Assembly: GCA_947499565.1 (NCBI GenBank)
Contig: CANMOV010000001.1
Span: 930,001-994,000 of the forward strand
From: an uncultured Croceitalea sp.
GTDB taxonomy: Bacteria > Bacteroidota > Bacteroidia > Flavobacteriales > Flavobacteriaceae
Length of the DNA stretch: 64,000 nt
Reading direction: 5' to 3'
In this document: piece after piece, positions 48,892 through 58,374 of the stretch
Layout of the letters: every line of letters starts with the position of its first letter
How positions within the stretch are numbered: position 1 is the stretch's first letter
Program-made: the position numbers and the translations under genes
Notes under the pieces: model-generated
Databases searched by the model: none
Told to the model about the DNA's origin: nothing
What the model saw: the letters and a program-made list of their open reading frames with translations, nothing else

Positions 48892-49673
48892 AAAATTTCA
48901 CCTTTGAATACAAAATTCGCAGCACCTATAAGATTAACATCAGTATAGCTGCCATTTTCCTTAGTAAAGGATACTTGTAACTGCCCCCCTTGCGTATGGA
49001 TTAAAACATGATTGCTTGTTGTTGTTTTTGTATGGTGCATTGCCAAAGCAACAGCAGTTACACCAGTACCGCAAGAAAGTGTCTCATCTTCAACTCCTCT
49101 TTCATAAGTGCGCATTTCAAAAGTGTTTGCATCAATAGCCTCAACAAAGTTGATATTACTACCTTCTTTTCCATAAATTCCGTAACGCAACTTTGCACCT
49201 TCTTTAGATACATCCAATTCCTTTAAATTCTTAACAAATTGAACGTGATGTGGTGAACCGGTATCTAAGAAAAGATACTTTTCCTTCGCTTTGATTTCAT
49301 CAACATTTATCATTTGTAATGTTACCACCTCGCCATCAATCATAGCTTTATGAAGCCCGTCAATAGCATTAAATGTAGTTTCGCTTTGGATAATATGCAA
49401 CGCTTTAGCAAAAGCTACGATGCAACGACCACCGTTACCACACATAGTGCTTTCATTGCCATCAGAATTATAGTAAACCATTTTAAAATCAGATAAGTCG
49501 TCATTTTCCAATAAAATTAAACCGTCTGCTCCTATACCAAATTTACGGTCACATAAAAAAGCGATTAACTCGGTATTATTTTTGGGGAAAATCTGTTGAC
49601 GATTATCAATAAGCACAAAGTCGTTTCCTGTGCCTTGATACTTGTGAAATTTAAGCTGTAATCCAAAATTCAT
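48885..49673 (-). CDS. dapF: Diaminopimelate epimerase DapF
   Basis: DapF converts LL- to meso-diaminopimelate for peptidoglycan and lysine. The 262-residue protein has FHKYQGTGNDFVLID, NSDGNESTMCGNGGRC with the first catalytic cysteine and EDETLSCGTGVTAVALA with the second. Both cysteines are conserved. The promoter element (CAAAGATA, plus strand 49678-49685) ends four bases from the ATG, so a leaderless mRNA is likely. It leads a unit with the GNAT and mltG genes. Confidence 0.96.
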   Translation of the reverse strand: MNFGLQLKFHKYQGTGNDFVLIDNRQQIFPKNNTELIAFLCDRKFGIGADGLILLENDDLSDFKMVYYNSDGNESTMCGNGGRCIVAFAKALHIIQSETTFNAIDGLHKAMIDGEVVTLQMINVDEIKAKEKYLFLDTGSPHHVQFVKNLKELDVSKEGAKLRYGIYGKEGSNINFVEAIDANTFEMRTYERGVEDETLSCGTGVTAVALAMHHTKTTTSNHVLIHTQGGQLQVSFTKENGSYTDVNLIGAANFVFKGEILC

Positions 49674-49677
49674 CAGA

Positions 49678-49685
49678 CAAAGATA
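49678..49685 (-). promoter_or_regulatory. dapF minus-7 element TATCTTTG, near-leaderless
   Basis: An exact minus-strand TAnnTTTG match only four bases before the dapF start codon. No in-frame start further downstream fits the family alignment, so transcription should begin at or very near the AUG. Confidence 0.5.
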
Positions 49686-49756
49686 GCATATTCTTTAAGG
49701 TTTCTTTTGCAGTTAAAAGAGCGTTAAACTGTTAAATTGAAATTTTATTTTCGACT

Positions 49757-49766
49757 ATTTTTAGGA
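49757..49766 (+). promoter_or_regulatory. Promoter-like element TATTTTTAGG
   Basis: The same ten bases as before the histidine phosphatase and TonB receptor genes, here 23 bases upstream of the protease ATG at 49790. Confidence 0.4.
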
Positions 49767-49789
49767 CAGCTAAATGTTAAAACAAAACT

Positions 49790-51187
49790 TTGAATATGAA
49801 AAGAACAGCAAATTTATTCGTGGTTGCCCTTTTGGCGGGAGGGATAACCTTAGGGGCTTATAAGTTATTTTTTGAAAAAGAAAGCTACGACTACCTCTCT
49901 GAAACTAATAACCCTTCCTTTATAACTACAAGTAATTTGGCAACCTCCGCCAGAGGATCTGGTATTAATGAAGTTGACTTTACTATCGCAGCTGAGAAAA
50001 CTGTAAATGCAGTAGTTCACGTAAAAAATATGGCACTTGTAGAAAGAAATCCCGTTTCACAATTTTTCTATGGTTCTGAAGCAACCCAGAGACCACAAGT
50101 TGGTACAGGTTCTGGAGTTATTATTTCACCAGATGGTTATATCGTTACTAATAATCATGTTATTAGTAAATCTACAAAGCTTGAAGTTACTTTAAATAAT
50201 AACAAAAGTTATGAAGCAGAAATTGTTGGTGCAGATGCCAACTCAGATATTGCCTTATTAAAGATAGATGTTAAGAATTTGCCTTATTTGGCTTTTGGGG
50301 ATTCAGACAACGCAAAAATTGGAGAATGGGTTTTAGCAGTGGGTAATCCTTTCAATTTAACTTCAACAGTAACTGCAGGTATCGTGAGTGCAAAAGCGCG
50401 TTCTTTAGCCGTTGCACGTAATCAATCCTTTATTCAAACCGATGCCGCAGTAAATCCAGGCAATAGTGGTGGTGCCTTAGTTAATACCAATGGTGATTTA
50501 ATAGGAATAAACACTGCTATTACCTCACAAACAGGATCTTACGTTGGCTATTCCTTTGCAGTACCAAGTAATATAGCTAAGAAAGTGGTTGATGATCTAT
50601 TGGAATTTGGCAACGTACAAAAAGGTATTCTAGGTGTTTCGGCCTTAAACGTTAATACCGCTGAAGCTCGCGAAAGGGGAATTGATGAAATTCAAGGTGT
50701 GTATATTTCAGGTGTTGAAGAAGATTCTGGTGCTAAAGATGCTGGGTTGGCAGAAGGAGATATTATCAAGAAAGTAGATAATGTTAAAGTGACCAAATTT
50801 TCTGAACTAACAGGGTATTTATCTGCAAAACGACCTGGTGATGAAGTTGAAGTTATTATAGATAGAAATGGGGAAAGAATGACCATTCCTGTTACTCTAA
50901 AGAAAAATGAGACCGCTGATATGCCTGTTATGGGCTTTAGAGTTAAAAATCTTTCTGAAAAAGACAGGAAACAATATAAATTAGATGAAGGTGTAAAAAT
51001 CATTGCTGTACCTCAACAATATTTAAACTATGACTTAATTGGTAAGATTATTATAAAGGTTGATGATGAAGAGGTTAATAATATTGAAGATGCTAAAGAT
51101 GTATTTAGTGAAATTTCCAGATATGGTAGAACTAGTATTACACTAATAGCCGAGGATGGAGAACGAGAGAAGTTAATTTTCCAATAA
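49790..51187 (+). CDS. DegP/DegQ-type periplasmic serine protease
   Basis: A 465-residue HtrA-family protease and chaperone. After a membrane or signal segment (about 5-23), the trypsin-like domain has the triad in YIVTNNHVI (His), ANSDIALLKI (Asp) and AAVNPGNSGGALVN (Ser). Two PDZ-like domains follow: about 270-360 with GVYISGVEEDSGAKDAGLAEGD, and about 375-465, which is weaker. Position and size fit DegP/DegQ of Bacteroidota. The ATG two codons later is an alternative start. A strong terminator follows. Confidence 0.92.
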   Translation: MNMKRTANLFVVALLAGGITLGAYKLFFEKESYDYLSETNNPSFITTSNLATSARGSGINEVDFTIAAEKTVNAVVHVKNMALVERNPVSQFFYGSEATQRPQVGTGSGVIISPDGYIVTNNHVISKSTKLEVTLNNNKSYEAEIVGADANSDIALLKIDVKNLPYLAFGDSDNAKIGEWVLAVGNPFNLTSTVTAGIVSAKARSLAVARNQSFIQTDAAVNPGNSGGALVNTNGDLIGINTAITSQTGSYVGYSFAVPSNIAKKVVDDLLEFGNVQKGILGVSALNVNTAEARERGIDEIQGVYISGVEEDSGAKDAGLAEGDIIKKVDNVKVTKFSELTGYLSAKRPGDEVEVIIDRNGERMTIPVTLKKNETADMPVMGFRVKNLSEKDRKQYKLDEGVKIIAVPQQYLNYDLIGKIIIKVDDEEVNNIEDAKDVFSEISRYGRTSITLIAEDGEREKLIFQ

Positions 51188-51211
51188 TTAAAAGTATTAA
51201 AATTAATAAAT

Positions 51212-51237
51212 AAAAGCGCCTCAATTGAGGCGCTTTT
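51212..51237 (+). terminator. Strong terminator after the DegP-like gene
   Basis: A perfect inverted repeat: AAAAGCGCCTC (51212-51222) pairs with GAGGCGCTTTT (51227-51237) around AATT. It is GC-rich in the stem and ends in T residues. Confidence 0.92.
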
Positions 51238-51276
51238 ATTTATTATATTTCCTTTTACGAAAACGTTTGAAATAAC

Positions 51277-51284
51277 TACTTTTG
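51277..51284 (+). promoter_or_regulatory. gap minus-7 element TACTTTTG
   Basis: An exact TAnnTTTG match 30 bases before the ATG of the glyceraldehyde-3-phosphate dehydrogenase gene. No clear minus-33 TTTG was found at 17-23 bases upstream. Confidence 0.5.
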
Positions 51285-51314
51285 CAAAAAATTTAAACAA
51301 CCATTACTCCAGTT

Positions 51315-52763
51315 ATGAGTGACATTAAGTCTTACGAAAAAGAGTTAGCCTTCCAGGCGGACAGAAGAAAAGCTACTACTGAGTTTATTAAACTAATTAG
51401 TGATTTATGGTATGACAAGTCTATTGAGGTAGTACTTTTTAAAAACCAGGTAATAGATAAAAATGTAAGTGACATTATAAACTTACATGAATATGCTGGT
51501 GAGTTTGTTCAAAAACCGATTTCAATTTTTGATTCTGTAGAATTGCTAAGGGCAATAAATGACATTAAAATGCCTGCTGCAAAACTGGATATTGGTAAGC
51601 TTACCTACGAATACCATTCGCAAGAGAATAGTCATTTAAATGTAAAAGCATTTGTTCTTGATAAGCTTAATGATTCTCAAGATTCAAAAGGTATTAAACC
51701 AAAGGATGTGGTTTTATATGGTTTTGGGAGAATAGGTCGTCTATTAGCCCGGGAATTAATGGCAAAAACAGGAAAAGGGAATCAGCTAAGGCTTAGGGCA
51801 ATTGTGACTCGCGGAGAAGTAAGTGATGCTATTTTAGAAAAAAGAGCTGCTTTAATGCGTACAGATTCTGTGCATGGTCAATTTAGCGGTACCGTAGAAA
51901 TTGATTCTAAGAAAAAAGCACTATTAATTAATGGCACTACGGTTTACATTATTAGTGCGAATAAACCGGAAAGCATAGATTATACCAAATACGGTATCTA
52001 CAACGCTTTAATTATAGATAATACTGGTGCTTTTAGAGATAAAACGGCATTGTCCAGACATTTAGAAGCAAAAGGAGCAAATAGAGTGTTATTAACTGCT
52101 CCTGGAAAAGAAGTGCCTAACATAGTGCATGGAGTAAACCACAAGGAACATAACCCAGATACAACCAAGATTTTTTCTGCAGCTTCTTGTACAACCAATG
52201 CAATAACACCAGTTTTAAAGGTAATTGAAGACTCTTTAGGTATTAAAAAAGGGCATCTTGAAACTATCCACGCCTATACAAATGATCAAAATTTAGTTGA
52301 TAATATGCACTCAAAATACCGTCGTGGTAGAGCTGCTGGACTAAATATGGTTATTACAGAAACAGGAGCAGGAAAAGCAGTCGCCAAGGCACTTCCCTCT
52401 TTAGATGGTAAGCTAACATCAAATGCAATTCGTGTGCCTGTACCTAATGGTTCTCTAGCTATTTTAAATCTGGAGGTTAAAACAAAAACTTCTATTGATG
52501 CTGTTAATACTATTCTAAAGAAATATGCATTAGAAGGTGATTTAGTGGAGCAAATAAAATATTCGCTCAGTAATGAGTTGGTTTCTTCAGATATAGTTGG
52601 CACATCTGCCCCATCAATTTATGATAGCAAAGCCACATTAATTTCAGGGGATGGTAAAAATATTGTGCTCTATATTTGGTATGATAATGAATACGGATAT
52701 TCACATCAAGTAATCAGATTAGCAAAATATATAGCCAAAGTAAGACGCTATACTTATTATTAG
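51315..52763 (+). CDS. gap: Glyceraldehyde-3-phosphate dehydrogenase, long Bacteroidota type
   Basis: A 482-residue dehydrogenase, about 145 residues longer than the classical enzyme because of an N-terminal extension (residues 1-130). The NAD-binding start is VVLYGFGRIGRLLAREL, and the catalytic cysteine lies in SAASCTTNAITPVLKVIED. ETIHAYTNDQNLVDN and WYDNEYGYSHQVIRLAKYI complete the fold. It should oxidise glyceraldehyde-3-phosphate in glycolysis or reduce it in gluconeogenesis; the long form is common in Bacteroidota. It has its own promoter and stands alone. Confidence 0.93.
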   Translation: MSDIKSYEKELAFQADRRKATTEFIKLISDLWYDKSIEVVLFKNQVIDKNVSDIINLHEYAGEFVQKPISIFDSVELLRAINDIKMPAAKLDIGKLTYEYHSQENSHLNVKAFVLDKLNDSQDSKGIKPKDVVLYGFGRIGRLLARELMAKTGKGNQLRLRAIVTRGEVSDAILEKRAALMRTDSVHGQFSGTVEIDSKKKALLINGTTVYIISANKPESIDYTKYGIYNALIIDNTGAFRDKTALSRHLEAKGANRVLLTAPGKEVPNIVHGVNHKEHNPDTTKIFSAASCTTNAITPVLKVIEDSLGIKKGHLETIHAYTNDQNLVDNMHSKYRRGRAAGLNMVITETGAGKAVAKALPSLDGKLTSNAIRVPVPNGSLAILNLEVKTKTSIDAVNTILKKYALEGDLVEQIKYSLSNELVSSDIVGTSAPSIYDSKATLISGDGKNIVLYIWYDNEYGYSHQVIRLAKYIAKVRRYTYY

Positions 52764-52794
52764 AAATTAATCCTGAAAGAGTTAAATTCATTTT

Positions 52795-52825
52795 TTTGGT
52801 GATTTATTTTATTGATGTACCTTCG
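52795..52825 (+). promoter_or_regulatory. Promoter for the coiled-coil protein gene
   Basis: Minus-33 TTTG at 52795-52798 and minus-7 TACCTTCG at 52818-52825 (seven of eight positions of TAnnTTTG) are 19 bases apart, within the usual spacing. The start codon is at 52861. Confidence 0.5.
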
Positions 52826-52860
52826 TTTTGCTCTAAATCGAAAGTAAAAGTAGAACTCCT

Positions 52861-53469
52861 ATGAAAAAAATTATGATTTTCTTGGGTGGATTATTTATAA
52901 TGATAAATCCACTTAAGGCACAGGAACAAACAGCGGATAAAAAAGAAGACGCCAGTATAAATGGTCAATTTGAAACTATAATTCGAAAATCTACCAATTA
53001 TAGACAAGCTGGAAAAAGATATGAAGTGGTTCGATTGTTGGAACTGGAGGCACTTAGGAAAAATATTTTGGATTCAGTTTCCACCTCAAATACCAATATA
53101 GCAGCACTAAGAGCCACTATTGCAGAAAATGAAACCTCCATTAGCTCGCTAAATACCAAACTAGATGAGACTACTAAAAACCTTAATCAGTTAACTGAGG
53201 AAAAAGATAGTATGTCATTCTTTGGAGCTATGGTTTCCAAAGGCACTTATAAGCTTATTGTCTGGTCTATTATTTTTGGCTTACTTGCATTTTTATTGTT
53301 CTTTATTTATCGCTTTAAAAACAGCAATTTCTTAACACAACAAGCAAAATCTGCCCTTTCAGATGTGGAAGCTGAGTTTGAACAACATCGTAGAAGGTCT
53401 TTAGAACGAGAACAAAAAATAAGTAGAGAACTTCAAGACGAAATCAATAAGAATAAAAAGGGAACTTAA
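52861..53469 (+). CDS. Membrane-anchored coiled-coil protein of unknown function
   Basis: A 202-residue protein with a signal-like N-terminus (MKKIMIFLGGLFIMINPLKAQ), a periplasmic coiled-coil stretch (about 80-120), one strong transmembrane segment (about 130-151, KLIVWSIIFGLLAFLLFFIY) and a charged helical cytoplasmic tail. No enzyme motif is visible. Because trmD lies just downstream, homologues are sometimes labelled tRNA (guanine-N1)-methyltransferase; the sequence here has no SAM-binding knot and does not support that. A role in the envelope is possible. Confidence 0.85.
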   Translation: MKKIMIFLGGLFIMINPLKAQEQTADKKEDASINGQFETIIRKSTNYRQAGKRYEVVRLLELEALRKNILDSVSTSNTNIAALRATIAENETSISSLNTKLDETTKNLNQLTEEKDSMSFFGAMVSKGTYKLIVWSIIFGLLAFLLFFIYRFKNSNFLTQQAKSALSDVEAEFEQHRRRSLEREQKISRELQDEINKNKKGT

Positions 53470-53480
53470 ATCAATCCTAA

Positions 53481-53930
53481 GTGAAGGTAATACGTGCTAC
53501 TAAAGAACATATTCCTTTAATAACTCCATTATTTGATGCCTATCGTGTTTTTTACGAGCAAGCCTCGGACAATGAAGGAGCAAAATCTTTTCTAGAAAAA
53601 CGTTTAGAATTTAATGAATCCGTAGTTTTTTTGGCAATGGATGGTGACATTGCTGTTGGGTTTACCCAGCTTTATATGACATTTTCATCGGTATCTATGG
53701 AGTCTTTTTACATTTTAAACGATTTATATGTAATACCTTCCTATAGGACTAAAGGTATCGGCAAAGCTTTATTAAACAAAGCAAAAGAACAATGTATTCT
53801 AATGAATTATAAAGGCGTGGGATTAGAAACTGCAAGCAATAATCCTGCGCAACATTTGTATGAAAGACTAGGTTGGGAAAAGGATATTAACCATTTTCAC
53901 TATTTCTGGACTGCTTCTAAACATGAATAA
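53481..53930 (+). CDS. GNAT family N-acetyltransferase
   Basis: A 149-residue acetyltransferase with a GTG start at 53481. DLYVIPSYRTKGIGKALLNKAKEQ is the acetyl-CoA-binding motif, and GVGLETASNNPAQHLYERLGW closes the fold. It follows the coiled-coil gene by 11 bases, probably in the same transcript. Substrate unknown. A promoter for trmD starts six bases after its stop codon. Confidence 0.88.
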   Translation: MKVIRATKEHIPLITPLFDAYRVFYEQASDNEGAKSFLEKRLEFNESVVFLAMDGDIAVGFTQLYMTFSSVSMESFYILNDLYVIPSYRTKGIGKALLNKAKEQCILMNYKGVGLETASNNPAQHLYERLGWEKDINHFHYFWTASKHE

Positions 53931-53935
53931 TACGC

Positions 53936-53943
53936 TACTTTTG
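53936..53943 (+). promoter_or_regulatory. trmD minus-7 element TACTTTTG
   Basis: An exact TAnnTTTG match six bases beyond the GNAT stop codon and 20 bases before the trmD ATG. Confidence 0.5.
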
Positions 53944-53963
53944 TGTTTTATTAGCAGGTTATT

Positions 53964-54638
53964 ATGCGTATTGATATTATTACCGTTCTACCAGAACTAC
54001 TAAGAAGTCCTTTTGAGGCTTCAATTTTAAAGCGTGCAATTGAAAAAGAATTGGTAGAAGTTCATTTACATAACTTAAGAGAATTTTCTATTGGAAACTA
54101 TAATCAAGTAGATGATTATCAATTTGGCGGAGGCGCTGGAATGGTTCTTATGTTAGAACCTATAGATAAATGTATTGCTAAACTCAAAGCGGAACGAGAT
54201 TATGATGAGGTAATTTATATGTCTCCAGATGGTGCTACCTTAAATCAAAGCATGGCAAACGGATTGTCACTTAAAAAGAATTTAATTATTTTATGTGGAC
54301 ACTATAAAGGAGTAGACCAAAGAGTTAGAGACCTTTTTATTACTAAAGAAATTTCTATAGGGGATTATGTTTTATCCGGCGGTGAACTAGCAGCAGCAGT
54401 ACTTTCTGATACAATTATTAGATTAATTCCTGGAGTTTTAAATGATGAGACATCTGCATTAACAGATACTTTTCAAGATAACCTATTGGCTCCTCCTGTT
54501 TATACAAGACCTTCTGATTATAAAGGTCACAAAGTTCCTGAAGTATTACTTAGCGGAAACTTTCCTAAAATAGAAAAGTGGCGTGAAGAACAAGCTTTAA
54601 AAAGAACAGAAAAATTAAGACCAGATTTATTAGAATAG
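53964..54638 (+). CDS. trmD: tRNA (guanine-N1-)-methyltransferase TrmD
   Basis: TrmD methylates N1 of G37 in tRNAs, preventing frameshifts. The 224-residue protein shows the trefoil-knot SAM region: [43 protein letters not shown] and [17 protein letters not shown], then the DEPAL-like DETSALTD and [20 protein letters not shown]. Length is normal. The small membrane-protein gene follows after two bases, with rplS further downstream. Confidence 0.97.
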   Translation: MRIDIITVLPELLRSPFEASILKRAIEKELVEVHLHNLREFSIGNYNQVDDYQFGGGAGMVLMLEPIDKCIAKLKAERDYDEVIYMSPDGATLNQSMANGLSLKKNLIILCGHYKGVDQRVRDLFITKEISIGDYVLSGGELAAAVLSDTIIRLIPGVLNDETSALTDTFQDNLLAPPVYTRPSDYKGHKVPEVLLSGNFPKIEKWREEQALKRTEKLRPDLLE

Positions 54639-54640
54639 TT

Positions 54641-54964
54641 ATGTCAGATATTGAACCATTATTTATATTCGGTGGCATACTAAGAGGGCTTGCCCAATTA
54701 GTAATGCTAATAATTTGTATTGTTTTAGTTTACAAGAAAAAAAATACGGCTACCTTATTAATGTTAATAGGTAGTATACTTACTATTTTGTTTTATATAG
54801 CAAACATAGCATGGCCGCTAATTTCTGCTAGAAGTGGAACAGAATCTTTAGCAAAATCAGTAGCCATATTAAATGTTCTCGGGAACATACCTTACTTGGT
54901 TTTTATTTTGGGTTTTATATTATTCGTTATTAAACATGTGAAAAAAGATAGCAATACGCTTTAA
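54641..54964 (+). CDS. Small membrane protein, function unknown
   Basis: A 107-residue hydrophobic protein with three likely membrane segments (about 8-28, 35-58 and 78-98) and a basic C-terminal end. No family was recognised. It starts two bases after trmD and is probably co-transcribed with it. An insert in an otherwise common trmD-rplS pairing. Confidence 0.7.
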   Translation: MSDIEPLFIFGGILRGLAQLVMLIICIVLVYKKKNTATLLMLIGSILTILFYIANIAWPLISARSGTESLAKSVAILNVLGNIPYLVFILGFILFVIKHVKKDSNTL

Positions 54965-54990
54965 ACAATCACAAAAAATCTAAGAAAACT

Positions 54991-55021
54991 ATTGCCAGTT
55001 TTAAATTAAGGACTAATTTTG
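54991..55021 (+). promoter_or_regulatory. rplS promoter
   Basis: Minus-33 ATTG (54991-54994) and minus-7 TAATTTTG (55014-55021) are spaced by 19 bases, a good Bacteroidota promoter. It leaves a 5' leader of about 65 bases before the rplS ATG. Confidence 0.55.
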
Positions 55022-55036
55022 CAAACCATTAAAGTT

Positions 55037-55066
55037 AACCTCTGACGAAAATCGTGAATGTTGGTT
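55037..55066 (+). ncRNA. Hairpin leader before rplS, candidate ribosomal-protein leader
   Basis: AACC (55037-55040) pairs with GGTT (55063-55066), enclosing an inner perfect hairpin ACGA (55045-55048) and TCGT (55052-55055) with loop AAA and unpaired flanking bases. L19 leaders are known RNA elements in several phyla, and I recall one described for Flavobacteria; this is offered as a candidate for autogenous regulation by L19, not a confirmed match. Confidence 0.45.
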
Positions 55067-55093
55067 TTAAAAAACTATTAAATTGATTCAAAA

Positions 55094-55444
55094 ATGGAAT
55101 CTCTAATAAAATTTGTAGAAAACGAATTCGTACAGAAAAAAGAATTTCCAAAATTCTCTGCTGGGGATACAATAACTGTATACTACGAAATTAAGGAAGG
55201 TGAAAAAACAAGAACTCAGTTCTTCAAAGGTGTTGTCATCCAACGTCGTGGAAGTGGAGCAACGGAAACTTTCACCATTAGAAAAATGTCTGGTACTGTA
55301 GGTGTTGAACGTATTTTCCCTGTAAACATGCCTGCGCTACAGAAAATAGAATTAAACAAAAAAGGTAAAGTTAGAAGATCTAGAATCTTTTATTTTAGAG
55401 GTCTTACTGGTAAGAAAGCAAGAATCAAAGAGGTACGTTCATAG
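55094..55444 (+). CDS. rplS: 50S ribosomal protein L19
   Basis: A 116-residue large-subunit ribosomal protein at the 30S-50S interface. FSAGDTITVYYEIKEGEKTR, QFFKGVVIQRRGSGATETFTIRKMSGTVGVERIFPVNMP and KKGKVRRSRIFYFRGLTGKKARIKE are the canonical order. Size is normal. It has its own promoter and a structured leader, and a terminator 23 bases after the stop. Confidence 0.98.
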   Translation: MESLIKFVENEFVQKKEFPKFSAGDTITVYYEIKEGEKTRTQFFKGVVIQRRGSGATETFTIRKMSGTVGVERIFPVNMPALQKIELNKKGKVRRSRIFYFRGLTGKKARIKEVRS

Positions 55445-55467
55445 CTTAATTACACCATATACTATTA

Positions 55468-55498
55468 AACACCCTTCGAAAGATGGGTGTTTTTTTTA
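55468..55498 (+). terminator. rplS terminator
   Basis: AACACCC (55468-55474) pairs with GGGTGTT (55485-55491) around a ten-base loop, followed by a run of T residues. Confidence 0.88.
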
Positions 55499-55499
55499 T

Positions 55500-55980
55500 G
55501 AACAATTGTTAATAACAATAGTTCATAAGCTGTTGATTTTTAATTCCTTATAAATCATTGTCGATTAAAAATAAATACTACTTTTATAAAAGAATTAAGA
55601 GAGATGGAAACAAATTTCAAGATTCTTTTAAAGTTGACGTTCTTTAAAATATTGTTCGCTTAAATTAAGTTGGTAACACTACTAATCCTAAGATAAGCTT
55701 GTTGATAGAACTGCTTAGGCAATATAAATCAATGAATATGATTTTTGTGTGCGGATAGAAGAGCAATTTTCTTTTCTGACAAAAATTAAAGAACAATAAC
55801 CAGATGTACTTCTGCGGTTTGATTGAAAAATTAAAAGCAAAGTTAATCTAAACGTTGAAATGCTTGTATAAATGTGGCCCAAGGCCGAAATAGTATGGAA
55901 ACATGCCATTTAAAGTTTATAAAGTGTTTGCAAAAAGCCATATCAAAGTATTCGTACGATGATATGGCTTTTATTATTTT
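55500..55980. other. Non-coding stretch, candidate small-RNA locus
   Basis: No convincing protein gene lies between rplS (ends 55444) and icd (starts 56077), 632 bases. Beyond the rplS terminator the region contains inverted pairs: CCTAAG (55687-55692) with CTTAGG (55714-55719), and TTCTTTAA (55640-55647) with TTAAAGAA (55786-55793), with an alternative pairing of TATTGTTC (55650-55657) to GAACAATA (55791-55798). It ends in a strong terminator that no protein gene explains. It lacks the conserved cores of RNase P RNA, tmRNA and SRP RNA. A clear promoter was not found. The strand is uncertain, although the terminator favours plus. Confidence 0.4.
55933..55980. terminator. Orphan strong terminator hairpin between rplS and icd
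   Basis: AAAAGCCATATC (55933-55944) pairs perfectly with GATATGGCTTTT (55961-55972); the loop holds a smaller hairpin GTA-TTCG-TAC (55948-55957) with a stable UUCG-type tetraloop. T-rich sequence follows on the plus strand. No coding gene ends just upstream. Confidence 0.8.
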
Positions 55981-56044
55981 CCGTTTTTTTCTACAAACCT
56001 ACTATTAGCAATAGATTCTCTTACAATAAACTTGGTTAAAGTCG

Positions 56045-56052
56045 TATATTTG
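56045..56052 (+). promoter_or_regulatory. icd minus-7 element TATATTTG
   Basis: An exact TAnnTTTG match 24 bases before the isocitrate dehydrogenase ATG at 56077. Confidence 0.55.
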
Positions 56053-56067
56053 CACCGCTAAAATTAA

Positions 56068-58302
<2,235 letters not shown>

Positions 58303-58349
58303 TTTTTAATTTTGCTTTGGCATTGAGGTTTTAAAATAATTATATTCCT

Positions 58350-58359
58350 TATTTTTAGG
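58350..58359 (+). promoter_or_regulatory. Promoter-like element TATTTTTAGG
   Basis: The third copy in this window of the ten-base TATTTTTAGG, 15 bases before the TonB receptor ATG at 58375. Confidence 0.4.
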
Positions 58360-58374
58360 GAAACCATCAATCAA

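Noticed and set aside
52861-53469. tRNA methyltransferase identity for the gene upstream of trmD
   Set aside because: The protein is a membrane coiled-coil without any methyltransferase motif; the real trmD is at 53964.
55715-55909. 64-codon minus-strand open frame in the rplS-icd gap
   Set aside because: No motif, no promoter at a sensible distance, and it overlaps the paired segments of the putative RNA; better explained as chance.
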